64,000 bases of DNA from positions 71,659-135,658 of the forward strand of contig DASXDU010000014.1 in assembly GCA_036490515.1 (NCBI GenBank). The letters are read 5' to 3'. Shown here one piece after another: positions 7,801 through 18,700 of this stretch (its first letter is position 1; each line of letters begins with the position of its first letter). The DNA is from Palsa-1150 sp036490515. Its GTDB lineage: Bacteria > Myxococcota_A > Polyangia > Polyangiales > Polyangiaceae. The position numbers and the translations under genes are program-made. The notes under the pieces are model-generated. The model did not search any database. It saw only the letters and a list, made by a program, of their open reading frames with translations, and had not been told where the DNA came from.

Positions 7801-8805
7801 ATGGCCCACCCCGCCGATACGGGCCCCCAGGCGCCCGGCGCGTTCGCCCACGGACGGCTCTCGCCGGACGACGCCGACCGTCTGGCCACGATGTTTCGCC
7901 CCTCGTGGGAGCTGGACGACGCGCCCTTCACAGGGCCGGGCACGCTGGAGCCGAGCGAGATCCGCGCGCTTCAGGGCGGCGGAGTGCACGCCGACGTCCG
8001 CGAGACGGCCCAGAGCACCGCGTACTCGTCGAACGGTTCGCACGCGCTGCCGGCCGCGCAGCCGTCGCACGAGCCCGAGGACAGCGTCGTTATCGACCGC
8101 AGCATCACGGCGCAGGACCTCGCCCCGCCGCCCGGGCCCCGGCCGGTGCCGATGAAGGGCACCGGGACCATCCTGGGGATGGCTGCTCCCGCTCCGCAGG
8201 CCGCTCCGCCGCCCGCGCAGGCCGTCGCGCAGGCACCCCCGCCCGCGCCCATCCAGTCGAAGCCCCCGCCGGTCCCCTCGAGGCCCCCCCCTTCGCAGCG
8301 GCCCAAGGCCCCGCAGTTCACGGTGGGCCCGCCCACGCCGGCGAAGGCGAAGCCGGTCTCGATCGACCTCGAGGTCGGCTACCCGAAGAAGAGCAGGACA
8401 CCGCTCTACGCGGCCCTCGGCGGCGCCGGGGTGCTGGTCCTGGGGCTCATCGTCTGGGGGGTCTCGTCCTCCGGCAGCAACGACAAGGCCGCCGCGCCCG
8501 TCCCGACGGCCACGGCGACGGTCGAGGACAAGGCGGCTTCCATCCCGCCCCCGCCGCCCGCTACCACCACGCAGGCGGCCGCAGCGCCGACCGTGGCTGC
8601 TGCACCCCCTCCCGCGACGACGACCGCCGCGCCCGCACCGGTCCCCGTGCCAATCCCGCAGACGCCGGTGGCCGCCCTCCCGATGGCCGCACCGGTGCCG
8701 ACCCACGCTCCCGCGGCGTACACGCCGCCGAGGAGCTACGGCGCCCCTGCGGCGCGCCCTGCCGGCAGGGGCAAGGCGACGATCGTCCGCGACGTGCCGT
8801 TCTGA
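7801..8805 (+). CDS. Single-pass, proline/alanine-rich membrane protein of unknown function
   Basis: A 334-residue protein with an N-terminal acidic cytoplasmic part without signal peptide (residues 1-110), a long Pro/Ala/Gln-rich linker (about 110-185), a basic patch GYPKKSRT followed by one transmembrane helix (about 202-222, LYAALGGAGVLVLGLIVWGV), and a second Pro/Ala/Thr-rich periplasmic segment that ends with KATIVRDVPF. The layout (cytoplasmic head, one span, Pro-rich periplasmic arm) is common in myxobacterial envelope proteins and in TonB-like couplers, but there is no TonB C-terminal domain. The terminal IVRDVPF resembles tails seen after Pro-rich linkers in myxobacterial proteins; this is only an impression. 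It lies 59 bases after the YbjN-like gene. Confidence 0.65.
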   Translation: MAHPADTGPQAPGAFAHGRLSPDDADRLATMFRPSWELDDAPFTGPGTLEPSEIRALQGGGVHADVRETAQSTAYSSNGSHALPAAQPSHEPEDSVVIDRSITAQDLAPPPGPRPVPMKGTGTILGMAAPAPQAAPPPAQAVAQAPPPAPIQSKPPPVPSRPPPSQRPKAPQFTVGPPTPAKAKPVSIDLEVGYPKKSRTPLYAALGGAGVLVLGLIVWGVSSSGSNDKAAAPVPTATATVEDKAASIPPPPPATTTQAAAAPTVAAAPPPATTTAAPAPVPVPIPQTPVAALPMAAPVPTHAPAAYTPPRSYGAPAARPAGRGKATIVRDVPF

Positions 8806-8881
8806 CCGCGGAGGGGGGCACGGGGAAACAGGGCTTTACAGAGGGCCTCGCCGGGGTTCAGATCCGCGTCGGACGGCACCC

Positions 8882-10015
8882 ATGAAGACCCGGCCCCTTG
8901 TCATCGCCCTGCTGCTCGCGCTCGCTCCCGCCACCTTCCCCGTCACCGTGTACGCGCAGGCTCCGGCCGACGACGCGACCACGACGATGGCGCGGGCCCG
9001 CTTCAAGGAGGGCGTCGAGTTCTACGACAAGGGCGACTTCGAGCAGGCCCGTGCGTCGTTCCTCCAGGCCTATGCGTTGAAGAAGCACCCCGCGGTGCTC
9101 CTGAACCTGGCCTGGAGCTGCGTGAAGAGCGGCCATGCGCTCGAGGGCGAGCGGTACTTCAAGCAGTTCCTCGCCGAGGGCAAGGAGATCACCGACAAGC
9201 AGCGAGCGGACGCCAACGACGGGCTGACCCAGGCGCGCAACAAGCTCGGGCACATCGAGATCCAGGCAACCGCGGGCACCGAGGTGACGGTCGACGGCGA
9301 CAAGGTCGGCACGGCGCCGCTCGCCGACACGATCTCGGTCGAGGGGGGCGCACACACGGTGAAGTTCAAGGGGCCCGACGGGACGACGGACACGCAGAGC
9401 GTGACGGTGCTGGGCGGCGAGAAGCAGGTCGCCAAGTTCGGCAAGCCGAGCGGCGCGGTCGCGCCGGGGTCCACGCCCGAGCAAAAGGCGGAGCCGGCGC
9501 CCGCGCCCACGCCGGAGCAACCGAAGCCCGAGGAGCCCAAGGCCGAGGAGCCGGCGCCCGTGAAGGAGACGTCCGCGTCCAGCGGAGGGTCGATCTTCTC
9601 GCGTCCGTCGAGCATCGCGCCGCCCATCGTCCTGTGGTCGATCGGCGGCGCGTCGTTCATCGCGGCGGCGTTCCTCTCGTCTTCGAAGAGCAGCGCGCAG
9701 AAGAACGCCAACACCGCTGCCACCGCCATCGAGCACGCCGGCGGCGGGGCCAACTCGTGCACCCCGGCCGGCCTGGTCGCGGCACCGCAGTTCGGCCAGG
9801 CGTGCAGCGCATACTCGACGGACCTGAACCAGGTGAACCAGGACGCGACGGCGGCCAACGTCCTCGTGGGCGTCGGCGTCGCGGCGGTGGTCGGCGGCTT
9901 CGCCTGGTGGCTCTTCGCGCCGAAGGCAAACGCCCAGACGAGCACCGGCGCCCTCCACGTCAGCCCCGAGGTCGGCCGCTACTACACGGGAGTGAACCTG
10001 GGCGCGGGTTTCTGA
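8882..10015 (+). CDS. Exported TPR and PEGA domain protein
   Basis: A 377-residue secreted protein. A clear signal peptide (MKTRPLVIALLLALAPATF...VYA-QA) is followed by TPR-like helices (RFKEGVEFYDKGDFEQARASFLQAYALKKHPAVLLNLAWS, residues ~38-100), then a PEGA-type beta domain (about 120-195: GHIEIQATAGTEVTVDGDKVGTAPL and ISVEGGAHTVKFKG), a Pro/Glu-rich linker (about 205-240), and two C-terminal hydrophobic segments (about 250-267 and 325-345). Together these suggest an envelope scaffold or surface-associated protein; TPR-PEGA proteins are abundant in myxobacteria with few assigned roles. It is convergent with the lipoprotein gene that ends at 10025, nine bases away. Confidence 0.78.
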   Translation: MKTRPLVIALLLALAPATFPVTVYAQAPADDATTTMARARFKEGVEFYDKGDFEQARASFLQAYALKKHPAVLLNLAWSCVKSGHALEGERYFKQFLAEGKEITDKQRADANDGLTQARNKLGHIEIQATAGTEVTVDGDKVGTAPLADTISVEGGAHTVKFKGPDGTTDTQSVTVLGGEKQVAKFGKPSGAVAPGSTPEQKAEPAPAPTPEQPKPEEPKAEEPAPVKETSASSGGSIFSRPSSIAPPIVLWSIGGASFIAAAFLSSSKSSAQKNANTAATAIEHAGGGANSCTPAGLVAAPQFGQACSAYSTDLNQVNQDATAANVLVGVGVAAVVGGFAWWLFAPKANAQTSTGALHVSPEVGRYYTGVNLGAGF

Positions 10016-10024
10016 CCGCGCCGC

Positions 10025-11368
10025 TCAGGGATACGCCACGACCTGGATCGTCTCCGGGCTCATCCCGTCGGCGCCGTCGGGACGTACCAGCGCTGCGATG
10101 GAGCAGCCGCTCGCGTCGCACCCCGCGTCGCTGACCGCGTCGGCGTGGAGATCGACGTGGCGCGCCTTCATGGCGCCCCCCGTCCACGTGCGCAGCGCCA
10201 CGCCGGCGATGGGCGGAGCCTTCGGCGGGAGCTTCGTGGCGCGCTCGACCCACCCGACGGTTGCCCCTCCGGGAGCCGACGGGGCGACCCAGAACGGGCC
10301 GGGCGCGTGGTCGCAGTCGGCGGGGGCGAGATCGAGGACGGACTCGGCGCCGGTCTTCCGGTCGACGCGGATGGCCTTCACGGCCTCGGCGGTCGAGCCT
10401 ATCCCGGGGCACGCGTCGTCGGCGTCGTGGGTGTAGACGACGAACGTCGCGTCCGCGTCGCCGTCGACGGCGACGACGTCGTCGTCGGCCGGGATGGTCG
10501 CCTTGAGGCGACGCCAGGACGAGGGGGTGCCGCCCTGGGGGATGTCGCGGAGGTGGACGGCCCCAGCGCTGCCGACGCGCACGAGACCCAGATCGTCGCC
10601 GACCGTGTACACGTCGTGCTCGCGCTCGTCGTCGTCGCCGAAGTCGCTGTCGCGGATGGCGACGGTCGGCTTCGCGGCGGGTGCGCCCGGGACGAACGCC
10701 GCCGCGGTGAGGTCGTCGTCGCCGTCGCCGAGAACGACGACGGCGTGGTCGCCGCATGCGAGGGCAGGGTCGCGGTCCGGAGAGACGGTGAGAACTTCGG
10801 ACGCGGCGGCATCGGACCAGCGACGAGCCATGACGCGGGAGGGGCCGGTGCTGTGAGGATCGATCCAGGCGAGGCCGTCGCCCGTCGCGCAGAAGCCGGC
10901 GCCGACGTCGACGGGCGCTCCGCGGAGCTCTCCGTGAGGGCCGACGACGACGAGCGTGCGCGCGATCTTGCCGTCGCGCGTCCCGCGCCACACGAGGGCG
11001 ACTCCTGCGTCGCCGGCGGGTTGCACGTGGAGCTCGGCGTCCGGGGCCCACGCCACGCCGGTGAGCGCGTCAGCGCCCCACGCGGGCTTGCCGGCCGCCA
11101 TGCCGACGACGCGCACGACGCCCTCGGCGGCGACCAGGCCCGCGATGACGTCCTGGTGCGCGACGCGCGCCGCCGCGATGGGGGCGGAGAACACGCTCGG
11201 GTCGAGCTTGTCGGTCGGGACCGCGACGGGAGCGCTCGCCGAGGCGGACGCCTGTGCGGCGCCCGAGGATGACGGGGGCGGGGCGGTCTTCGCGCCGCAC
11301 GTGCACCCGGAGACGAGGCCCATCGAGAGGAACGCGAGCGGGACGACGCGTCGGAGCACGCGCGCCAC
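10025..11368 (-). CDS. Predicted lipoprotein with repeated beta-strand (propeller-like) domain
   Basis: A 447-residue exported protein. The GTG start gives a signal VVPLAFLSMGLVSGC with an excellent lipobox LVSGC at about residue 22. After a Ser/Ala-rich linker the sequence is an all-beta series of blades with regular GDDxx, DPxxxxPSR and TV-x-I-x-D segments, consistent with a beta-propeller, and contains acidic clusters (FGDDDEREHD, GDGDDD) that could bind Ca2+. It is 19 bases downstream of the sigma-54 activator gene on the same strand, so it may be co-transcribed with its own regulator. No enzymatic motif is recognised. Confidence 0.7.
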   Translation of the reverse strand: MARVLRRVVPLAFLSMGLVSGCTCGAKTAPPPSSSGAAQASASASAPVAVPTDKLDPSVFSAPIAAARVAHQDVIAGLVAAEGVVRVVGMAAGKPAWGADALTGVAWAPDAELHVQPAGDAGVALVWRGTRDGKIARTLVVVGPHGELRGAPVDVGAGFCATGDGLAWIDPHSTGPSRVMARRWSDAAASEVLTVSPDRDPALACGDHAVVVLGDGDDDLTAAAFVPGAPAAKPTVAIRDSDFGDDDEREHDVYTVGDDLGLVRVGSAGAVHLRDIPQGGTPSSWRRLKATIPADDDVVAVDGDADATFVVYTHDADDACPGIGSTAEAVKAIRVDRKTGAESVLDLAPADCDHAPGPFWVAPSAPGGATVGWVERATKLPPKAPPIAGVALRTWTGGAMKARHVDLHADAVSDAGCDASGCSIAALVRPDGADGMSPETIQVVAYP

Positions 11369-11387
11369 AGTAGCACCGGGACGGTGC

Positions 11388-12668
11388 CTATCCGCCGACG
11401 AGCTTCCGGAAGGACGTCCGGGGCATCCCCGCGACGCGGGCCGCGGCGCTCAGGTTGCCGCCCTGTTCGCGGAGGAGGACTCGCGCAGCGCGCGGCGAGA
11501 TCACGTGGGACTCGTGGGGAGGGTCACGCCTGAGGGCAGCGACCACGTCCGCCGCGTCGATACCGCGCGCGCGCGTCGTGGCGTCGGCCGCGCGACAGAG
11601 GACGTTCCGGAGCTCGCGGACGTTCCCGGGCCAGTCGTGTGCGGCGAGGCGTGCGAGGGCGGCCGGGGTGAGCTCGCGATGCCCGACGTGCGGAGCGATC
11701 TGCGAGAGGATCGCGCGCGCGATGGCCGCGACGTCGCCCCGCCGCTCGCGCAGCGGTGGGACGCGCAGGACGAAGCACTCGAGCCTGTGGAAGAGGTCCC
11801 GGCGGAACTCCCCTGCCATGACCCGCTGCTCGAGCGGCGCGTGCGTGGCGGCGACCACCCGGACGTCGGCCTTCTGCCCGCTTCCAGGAGCCCCGACCCG
11901 GCGCACCTCGTACCCGTCGAGCGCCCGGAGGAGCTTCGGCTGGGCGTCGACCGGCAAGTCGCCCACCTCGTCGAGGAAGAGCGTCCCGCCCTGCGCCTCG
12001 GCGAACGCCCCCAGCCTGCGTACGTGCGCTCCCGTGAACGCGCCGCGCTCGTGCCCGAAGAGCTCACTCTCGACGAGCTCGCGCGGCAGCGCCGTCACGT
12101 TGATCGCCACGAACGGCCGCTCGCGCCGCGGCCCCTGGTCGTGCAGCGCGCGAGCGACGAGCTCCTTGCCCGTACCGCTCTCGCCGGCGACGAGGACCGG
12201 AAGCGCGTGGCGGGCGAGGCGGCGAACCTGGTCGGCCAGGCGGCGCATCGCGATCGACCCGCCGGCGACGCCTGGGAGCGGCTCCCCGGGCTGCGCGACG
12301 CCCTCCCCCGCGTGGGCGATCAGCAAGACGAGCGTCGAGTGACCTATCGCGACGGCCGTCCCTGCCCGGCCCCACGCCTCCCTGATACGCGCGCTGCCGA
12401 CGTAGGTACCGTTCCTCGACGCGAGGTCCGTGATGGCTACGCCGTCGCCCAGGACGCTGAGCGAACAATGCCGCGAGCTCACCGTCGGGTCGTTGACCAC
12501 CAGCCCGGCCGACGCCGAGGCGCCGACGACGAGCGGCTCCTTCCCGAGCGCGACGCGCCGCGCGCCGGCTTCGTCCTGGAGCTCCACGATCCACTGCCCC
12601 GAGGGCGCCGTGAAGGCGATTTCCAGGGTGTGGGACGACTCGGTGGGTTCCTCGAGCGTGGGGGGCAT
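11388..12668 (-). CDS. FHA-domain sigma-54-dependent transcriptional activator (bacterial enhancer-binding protein)
   Basis: A 426-residue regulator. Residues ~15-110 are an FHA domain (VSSRHCSLSV and SRNGTYVG phosphothreonine-binding loops); then an AAA+ sigma-54 interaction domain with Walker A GESGTGKE (near 161), the sigma-54 contact loop GAFTGA (near 209), Walker B GTLFLDEVGD and the WPGNVREL sensor II region; a Fis-type helix-turn-helix closes the protein (LSAAARVAGMPRTSFRKLVGG). There is no receiver domain, so input is presumably phosphorylation of a bound Ser/Thr protein, as for FHA-type activators known in Myxococcus. The ATG at 12668 is preceded by AGGAG at eight bases, preferred over the GTG/ATG at 12695. 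A 24-bp palindrome lies 24 bases upstream of the ATG. Confidence 0.9.
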   Translation of the reverse strand: MPPTLEEPTESSHTLEIAFTAPSGQWIVELQDEAGARRVALGKEPLVVGASASAGLVVNDPTVSSRHCSLSVLGDGVAITDLASRNGTYVGSARIREAWGRAGTAVAIGHSTLVLLIAHAGEGVAQPGEPLPGVAGGSIAMRRLADQVRRLARHALPVLVAGESGTGKELVARALHDQGPRRERPFVAINVTALPRELVESELFGHERGAFTGAHVRRLGAFAEAQGGTLFLDEVGDLPVDAQPKLLRALDGYEVRRVGAPGSGQKADVRVVAATHAPLEQRVMAGEFRRDLFHRLECFVLRVPPLRERRGDVAAIARAILSQIAPHVGHRELTPAALARLAAHDWPGNVRELRNVLCRAADATTRARGIDAADVVAALRRDPPHESHVISPRAARVLLREQGGNLSAAARVAGMPRTSFRKLVGG

Positions 12669-12691
12669 AGCGGGCGCTCCTCTCGCCTGCC

Positions 12692-12715
12692 CCATCGGCC
12701 CTGGAGGGCCGATGG
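12692..12715. promoter_or_regulatory. 24-bp perfect palindrome between gltI-like gene and the FHA activator
   Basis: The arms CCATCGGCCCT and AGGGCCGATGG are perfect 11-base inverted repeats around a GG. It lies 34 bases beyond the stop of the giant TPR gene and 23 bases before the activator start, both on the minus strand. It may be a stem-loop ending the giant transcript (no U-run follows, so not a classic intrinsic terminator) or a dimeric operator for the activator gene. The sequence alone does not decide. Confidence 0.5.
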
Positions 12716-12749
12716 TTGCGCGAAAACGCCCTCCGACCGCCGATTTCGG

Positions 12750-15700
12750 TCAGCCCACCGCTATGCCGAGCGCCTTGCGCAGGCCGAAGTACTGCTCGCT
12801 GACCGAGAAGACCAGGAGCTCCTTCATCTTTTCGGCCGGCGCCAGGTCACCCGGCTGCTGCGGCTCGGCGGCGATGATCTTCTTCGCGATCTCGAGGTCG
12901 GCACAGAGGAGGAGGCCCGCCCGGCTCGCCGTGATCTCGATGGCCTGCATCCAGCGCTTCAGATCTGCCTTCGCGCCGTCCTCCATCCACTTCTGGACGA
13001 CGATGCGGAGCGACTCGCGCTGCACCGGCTGCATGTGCTTCACGAGCTCCGCGGCCGTCGTGTTGACGGCCGTGGCCATCTCGCCGGGGACCGTGAACTC
13101 GTTCATGACGATCTTCACGCCGGCGAAGAGGATGACCTTCAGCTCGTTCAGCGTGGTGAACAGGTTCTTGATGTAGTGCTCACCGCGGTAGCCCGAGAGG
13201 TGCTTGCCGACGATGAAGGTGAGCTCCTGCGGCGTGAAGCCGGTGAGCACCGTCTGCCCCGCCACGCTCGCGGGCGGCGTCGCCGGAACCGCCATGAGAG
13301 CGCCGGGGACGTCGTTGCGGACGTAGAGCTCCGGCATGTTCACGCCGAGGACCTGCGCCGCCCACCCGAACGTCTTCGCGAACGTCACCGTGCTGGTCGC
13401 AGGGTCCTGCTTGAACCGGCGGTCGAGCACGGGGAGCTGCTTGGACGCGCGCAGCTGGTTCGTCTTGGCGACGATGGCCGCGGGCGTGAGCATCTCGAAG
13501 ATCTTCCCGATGAAGACGTTCTCGTCCTTGTGGAAGAGGTTCTTGACCCAGCCCTCGTTGTCGAGGCGGCTCTTCACCTGGATCATCCCGTGGGGCTTGT
13601 AGTCCTCGAAGAAGCGCTGCTCCTCCTCGTCGGTCTTGCGCAGGAACGCGAGCGCCGCGCACATGCACCACGCGCGGTCGTACTCGTGCATCCGCAGGTA
13701 CAGCTTGTAGAGGCTGCGGTACGGGTCGACGCGGAGCGGGTCCTTCTGGAGGACGAGGGCGTGCTCGCCGACGGCGGCCTCGGTCTGGTCGGTAGCCTCG
13801 TAGAGCTCAGCTAGGATCTGGCGCTCGACCGCCTCGTCTGGCTTGAAGCGCGTCGCCATCTTGAAGGCCTCGATCGCGCTCTGCATGTCCTTCAGGCGAT
13901 CGCGGTAGATGAGGCCGAGGTTGTGCCAGAGGTTGAACTCGAGATCCGGGTTCGAGATGTTCGCCGTCGACATCCGGCGGAGCATCTTGCGGAACGCGCG
14001 CTCCAGGGCCTTCCAGTCCTTCTTGGCCGTGAGGAGCTTGTTGATGCGCTCGAAGGCCTCGAGGTACTGCGGGTTGAGGTCCAGCGCCTCGCTGAAGAGC
14101 TCGACCGCCTTGTCCTGGTCGCCCTCCTTGTCGCGATAGAGCTGGGCCATCGTGTAGAGGAACTTCGCCTTGCGCCCCGCGTCCTTCTCGCTCTCGGCGA
14201 TGGTCTGCAGGGTGTCTATCATCTTCGACCAGTTCTCGGTCGCCTGGTAGAGGGCGATGAGCTTGTGCAGCAAGCCCGGGTTGAGGGGCTGGATCTCGCG
14301 CGCCTCCTCGAGGGCCTCGATCGCCTTGCCGGGGTTCTTGTCGTTGTCGTTCCAGACGTCGGCGATCTCGTTCAACATCCGGAAGCGCTCTTCGGCTTCG
14401 AAGACGTTGTCGAGGATCTGACGGCGGTAGGCGACCGACTGCTTCCAGTCCTTGAGCTCCGTGTAGAGCGAGACGAGCGCCTCGAGCGTCGGCTTGTGCG
14501 CGGAGTCGACCGCGAGGGCCTTCTCGAAGTTGTTGATCGCTTGCTTCGCCTGCCCCTGCTCGCGCTTGATGCAGCCGAGCCGGTAGTAGACGTCGGCGCG
14601 CGCCTCGGTCTCGTCCTCGCCGAGCGCGGTGAGGACTTTCTGGTAGTTCGTGAGCGCCGAGCCCCAGTCCTTCAGGCGGAAGCAGACGTCGGCGAGCCCG
14701 CGGATGGTGACCTGATCGGTGAGGTCGAGCTGGTGGGCGGCGGTGTACGCCTTGAGCGCCTTGTCGTCCTGACCGAGAGCGGCGGTGACCTGGCCCAGCT
14801 TGTTCTGCAGGTTGTGCTGCTCGCCGCGCTCGCGCTTGCCGCTCTTGCGCACGAGCATGTCGAGCAGCGGCTCGGCACGCGCCCACTCGTTGCTGGCGAC
14901 GTACTCGTCGACCAGCGGGAGGGCGGCCTCCTCGTTCTCGGCATCCGCCTCGTAGGCGGCTTCCCACGCGAGCACGGCGCTCGCGTGGTCGGAGAGCATC
15001 TCCTCGCGCAGCTTGCCGAGGTCCACGAGCAGGCGCGCGCGCTGGCGCGGCGACTGCGTGTAGCTCTGCTCCTGATCGAGGTAGCGGGCGGCCTTGTCGA
15101 AGTCGCTCGCGTCGAGCGCGATCTGGCGGAGGGCCGCCAGCGTCTGCAGGTGCGCAGGATCGAGATCGCGCGCCATCTCGTAGCGCTCCTGCGCGGCGAC
15201 GCGGTCGCCGAGCTTCTCGTCGAGCGCCTTTCCGATTCGGTAGAAGGACTCGACGCGCTGCTTGGAGTCCGACGTCAGCTCGGCGACGCGGGTCATGAAG
15301 TCGATCGACTGCGCGGCGTCGCCGAGCTTGTCGTAGAGCTTCGCCAGCGCCTCGAGAGCGGGCACGTTCGTGTCGTCGAGATCGACGATGTTCTTGTAGG
15401 CGTCGATGGCGCGCTCTGCGTCCTCGACCTCGTCGGCGTAGACCTGCGCGATCGCGCCGAAGAGCTCGACCTTCGTCTTGCGCTCGAGCGTCGCGGCGAT
15501 GTGCCGGTCGTAGGTGTTGATGAGGTCGAGCCACTGCCGGAGCTTCCGGTAGTTGCGCTCGAGCTTGAAGTACGCGTCCTCGTTGTTCGGGTCGATCTCG
15601 AGCACCTGCTCGAGCCGCTGCGCCGCGAGGTCCGCCTTGAGGAAGTGCTCCTCGTGCAGCGTCGCGAGGTGCATGAGCACGTCGATCTTCTCGCGCTCGG

Positions 15701-18700
15701 TGGTCACCACCTCGAGCTGCCGCTCGAGCACCGTGACGAGGTCCGGCCAGTTCTCGAGGACCTCGTAGACGCGCGTCAGCCCGCGCAGGCCCTGGAGGTT
15801 CGTCCCGTCGACGTCGACGACCTCGCGAAACACCTGCGCCGCGCGCGGAGCGTCGCCGAGCGACGACTCGTAAAGCTGCGCGATGCGCAGCTTCGTCGTC
15901 GCGATCTCCTGCGAGTCCTTCAGCGCGGGCACCTTGCGCTGGAGGACGTCCACGAGCTCGCGGTTCTGGCCGCGGGCCGCGAAGATGCGCTCCAGGTTCT
16001 CGAGCGGCTGCACGAAGTGCGAGTCCACTTCCAGCGCGCGCTGGAAGTAGGTGATGGCCTGCTCGGTCTGGTTCATCTGCGCGTCGAGCAGCTCGCCGAG
16101 ATCGTTGAGGATCTCCTTGCGATCGACGTCGTTGGTCGCGACGTCGAGGGCGCGCGTGAGCGTCGCCCCCATCTGCTGCCAGTTGCCCGCCTTCTTGTAG
16201 AGGCTCGCGAGCTGGCGCATCGCGCCGACGTTCTGCGGGTCGAGCTGGATGATCTGCGCGTAGTAGGGCTGCGCGTAGTCGGGGTGGCCGAGGTCGTCGC
16301 CGTACCACTTGGCCAGGTGCAGGCAGAGGCGGATCTTCTCCTGGGGCTGCGTCTGCTGCTTGAGCCAGCCGCTCACCGTCTGGATCACCTCGCCCCAGCG
16401 GCCCGTCGCCTGGGCCATCCGCTCGATGTAGCGGGCGGTATCCCGGTCGTGGAAGTCCATCGCCAGGGCGTTGACGAGCGCGTCGAGCGCCTGGTTCTTG
16501 TCGTCGAGCTTTTCCTCGAAGACGCGGGCGATCTTCCGCAGGAGCTCCGTCTTGTCGGAGATCTCCTCTCGCGACTCGAGGCGCGCGAGCAGGAGCTCGA
16601 CGAGCGGCTCCCAGCGGCCCGCCGCGTTGTGGAGCTTCTCGAGCTCCGTGAACGCCTCGTCGTGCGTCGGGTCGACCTCGAGGATCTTCTCGTACGCGGC
16701 CCGGGCGCCGTCTGCATCGCCGGCATGATCCCGCCACAGACCCGCGACGCTGCGAAGCTCTTCGATCTTGTCGGCGGGCTCGGTGAGCGCCTCGGCGCGC
16801 TGCATCTTGACGTCGATGACGTCGGTCCACTTCTCCTCGCCGCGGTAGACGCCCTCGAGGGCGTCCATCGCCTCGAAGTCGGGCCCGACCTCGAGCAGCT
16901 TCCGCCACGCGTCGGCGGCGTCGTACGGCTGCTGGAGCTGGTCGCCGTAGGTCTTGCCGAGCTCGCGGAAGATCTCCTTGAGCTCCTCGCCGTCGAGCAG
17001 CGACGCCGCCCGATCGACGAGCTGGTGGAGAGCGGTCACGAGCTCGTTCGAGTCCCCCTGGCGGCGGCGGACGTCCGCCATCGCACGGAGGGCCGCGAGG
17101 TTCGCGTAGTCGATGTCGAGGACCCGGTTCCAGTCCTGGAGGGCCGAGTCGTCCCGACCGAGCTTGTCGCTCGTCGTGCGGGCGCGCCGCGTGAGGATGT
17201 TGACGCGGTCCTCGTCCGTCGACGCGATGTCGAACTCGCGCTCGAGGATGTCGACGAGCTTGGCCCACTGGCCCAGCGACTCGTAGAGGTTCGAGAGCGC
17301 GTGGAGCGCCTCGGGATCCTCGCCGCGCAGGTCGAGGACGGCCTTCCACGTCTCGATCGCGCGCTCGGGCTGCGCGAGCATGTCGGACGCGAGGTGCGCG
17401 ATCTTCGAGCGGATCTCCGCCTCCGCCGAGTCCCCCGACGCGTTCTCGAGCTCGCGCTGGTAGACGGCGTCGAGCTCCTGCCACGCCGACTGGTGCTCGT
17501 AGATGCGAGCGAGCGCCGCGATGGATCCCTCGTGCGCCTTGTCGAGGTCGTCGAAGATGCGGCGGTACGCGCGAATCGCGTTCGGCAGGTCGCCGAGGCG
17601 CGTCTCGTAGAGCTCACCCAGCCGGGCGTAGAGCTCGACGAGGTCGAGCGCGTCGGTGGTCGCCTTGACGCGCATCTCGAGGACCTGCGCGAGGTCCTGC
17701 CAGGACTCGAGCGACAGGTAGATGCGGTCGAGGTTCGCGAGCGCCTCGGTGTCGGAGGCGTCCACGCTGAGGACGTACTTGTACGTCTCCTCGGCACGGC
17801 CGATGTCCCCGAGCTCGTCCTCGAACGTTCGCGCGAGGCGGCGCCCGATCGAACGCTGCACCGCCGGATCCGTGTGGACCCCGAGTACGTCGGCGTAGGC
17901 GTTGGCGAGGGTCTCCCACCCGCCGTCGACACCGCTCGCGAGACGCGGCGCTTCCTCGCCCGCCTTCTCGTCGAGCGGGAACTCCTTCAGCGCGCGGATG
18001 TAGACCTCGAGCGTCTTCCCCGGATCGAGAAGCTTCTCCTCGAAGAGCTCCGCGAGCCGGTAGTACGCGGGGAGCCGGTCTTCCTGCGCCTTGGTGTGGC
18101 CGAGCTGCGCCTCGTAGACGCTCCCGAGCTTGTCCCACTCGCCCATCGAGCGATAGAGCGGCTCGAGGATCTCGCCTACCTCGACCTGTTTGGAGCCGCT
18201 CGAGAACAGCCCCTCGAGGGCCTCGACGGTTGCCTGGTGCTCCGGCGCCGCGTTGATGACGTCGCGGTACGCCGCGATGGCCTCGTCTAGGTTGCCGAGG
18301 CGCGTCTGCTGCACCTGGCCGAGCCGGTACTTCAGCTCGAGCACCTCGTCGGGCGATTGCGCGATCTCGGCTTCGCGCGCCAGGATGGCGGCGAGCTCCG
18401 ACCACTTCTCCGCCTGACCGTAGAGCCGGTCCAGCGCGCGGATGGCGCCGTGGTTCTCGGGGTCGGCGTCGACGACGCGGCGGTACCGCGCGATGGCGCC
18501 GTCCACGTCCTCGAGCTGCACCTCGAAGACCTGCGCGTTGCGGAGCCCGAGCTCGACGAACCGGTCGCGGCTGTCCTCGTTCTCTGCGAGCTTGTCGAGC
18601 TGCGCGTCGTAGAGGGTGGCGACCGCCGGCCAGCGGTTCACCGCCATGGCGAGGCGCTCGATGTTGCCGAGCGTCTGCTCGTTGCCGTCGTCGAGCGGGA

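Noticed and set aside
13923..18290. A plus-strand open frame of 1455 codons inside the giant TPR gene, and other long frames on both strands there
   Set aside because: They run exactly opposite to or out of phase with the TPR modules, have Arg/Val/Leu/Glu-biased composition typical of antisense frames in GC-rich DNA, and no ribosome binding site or family motif.
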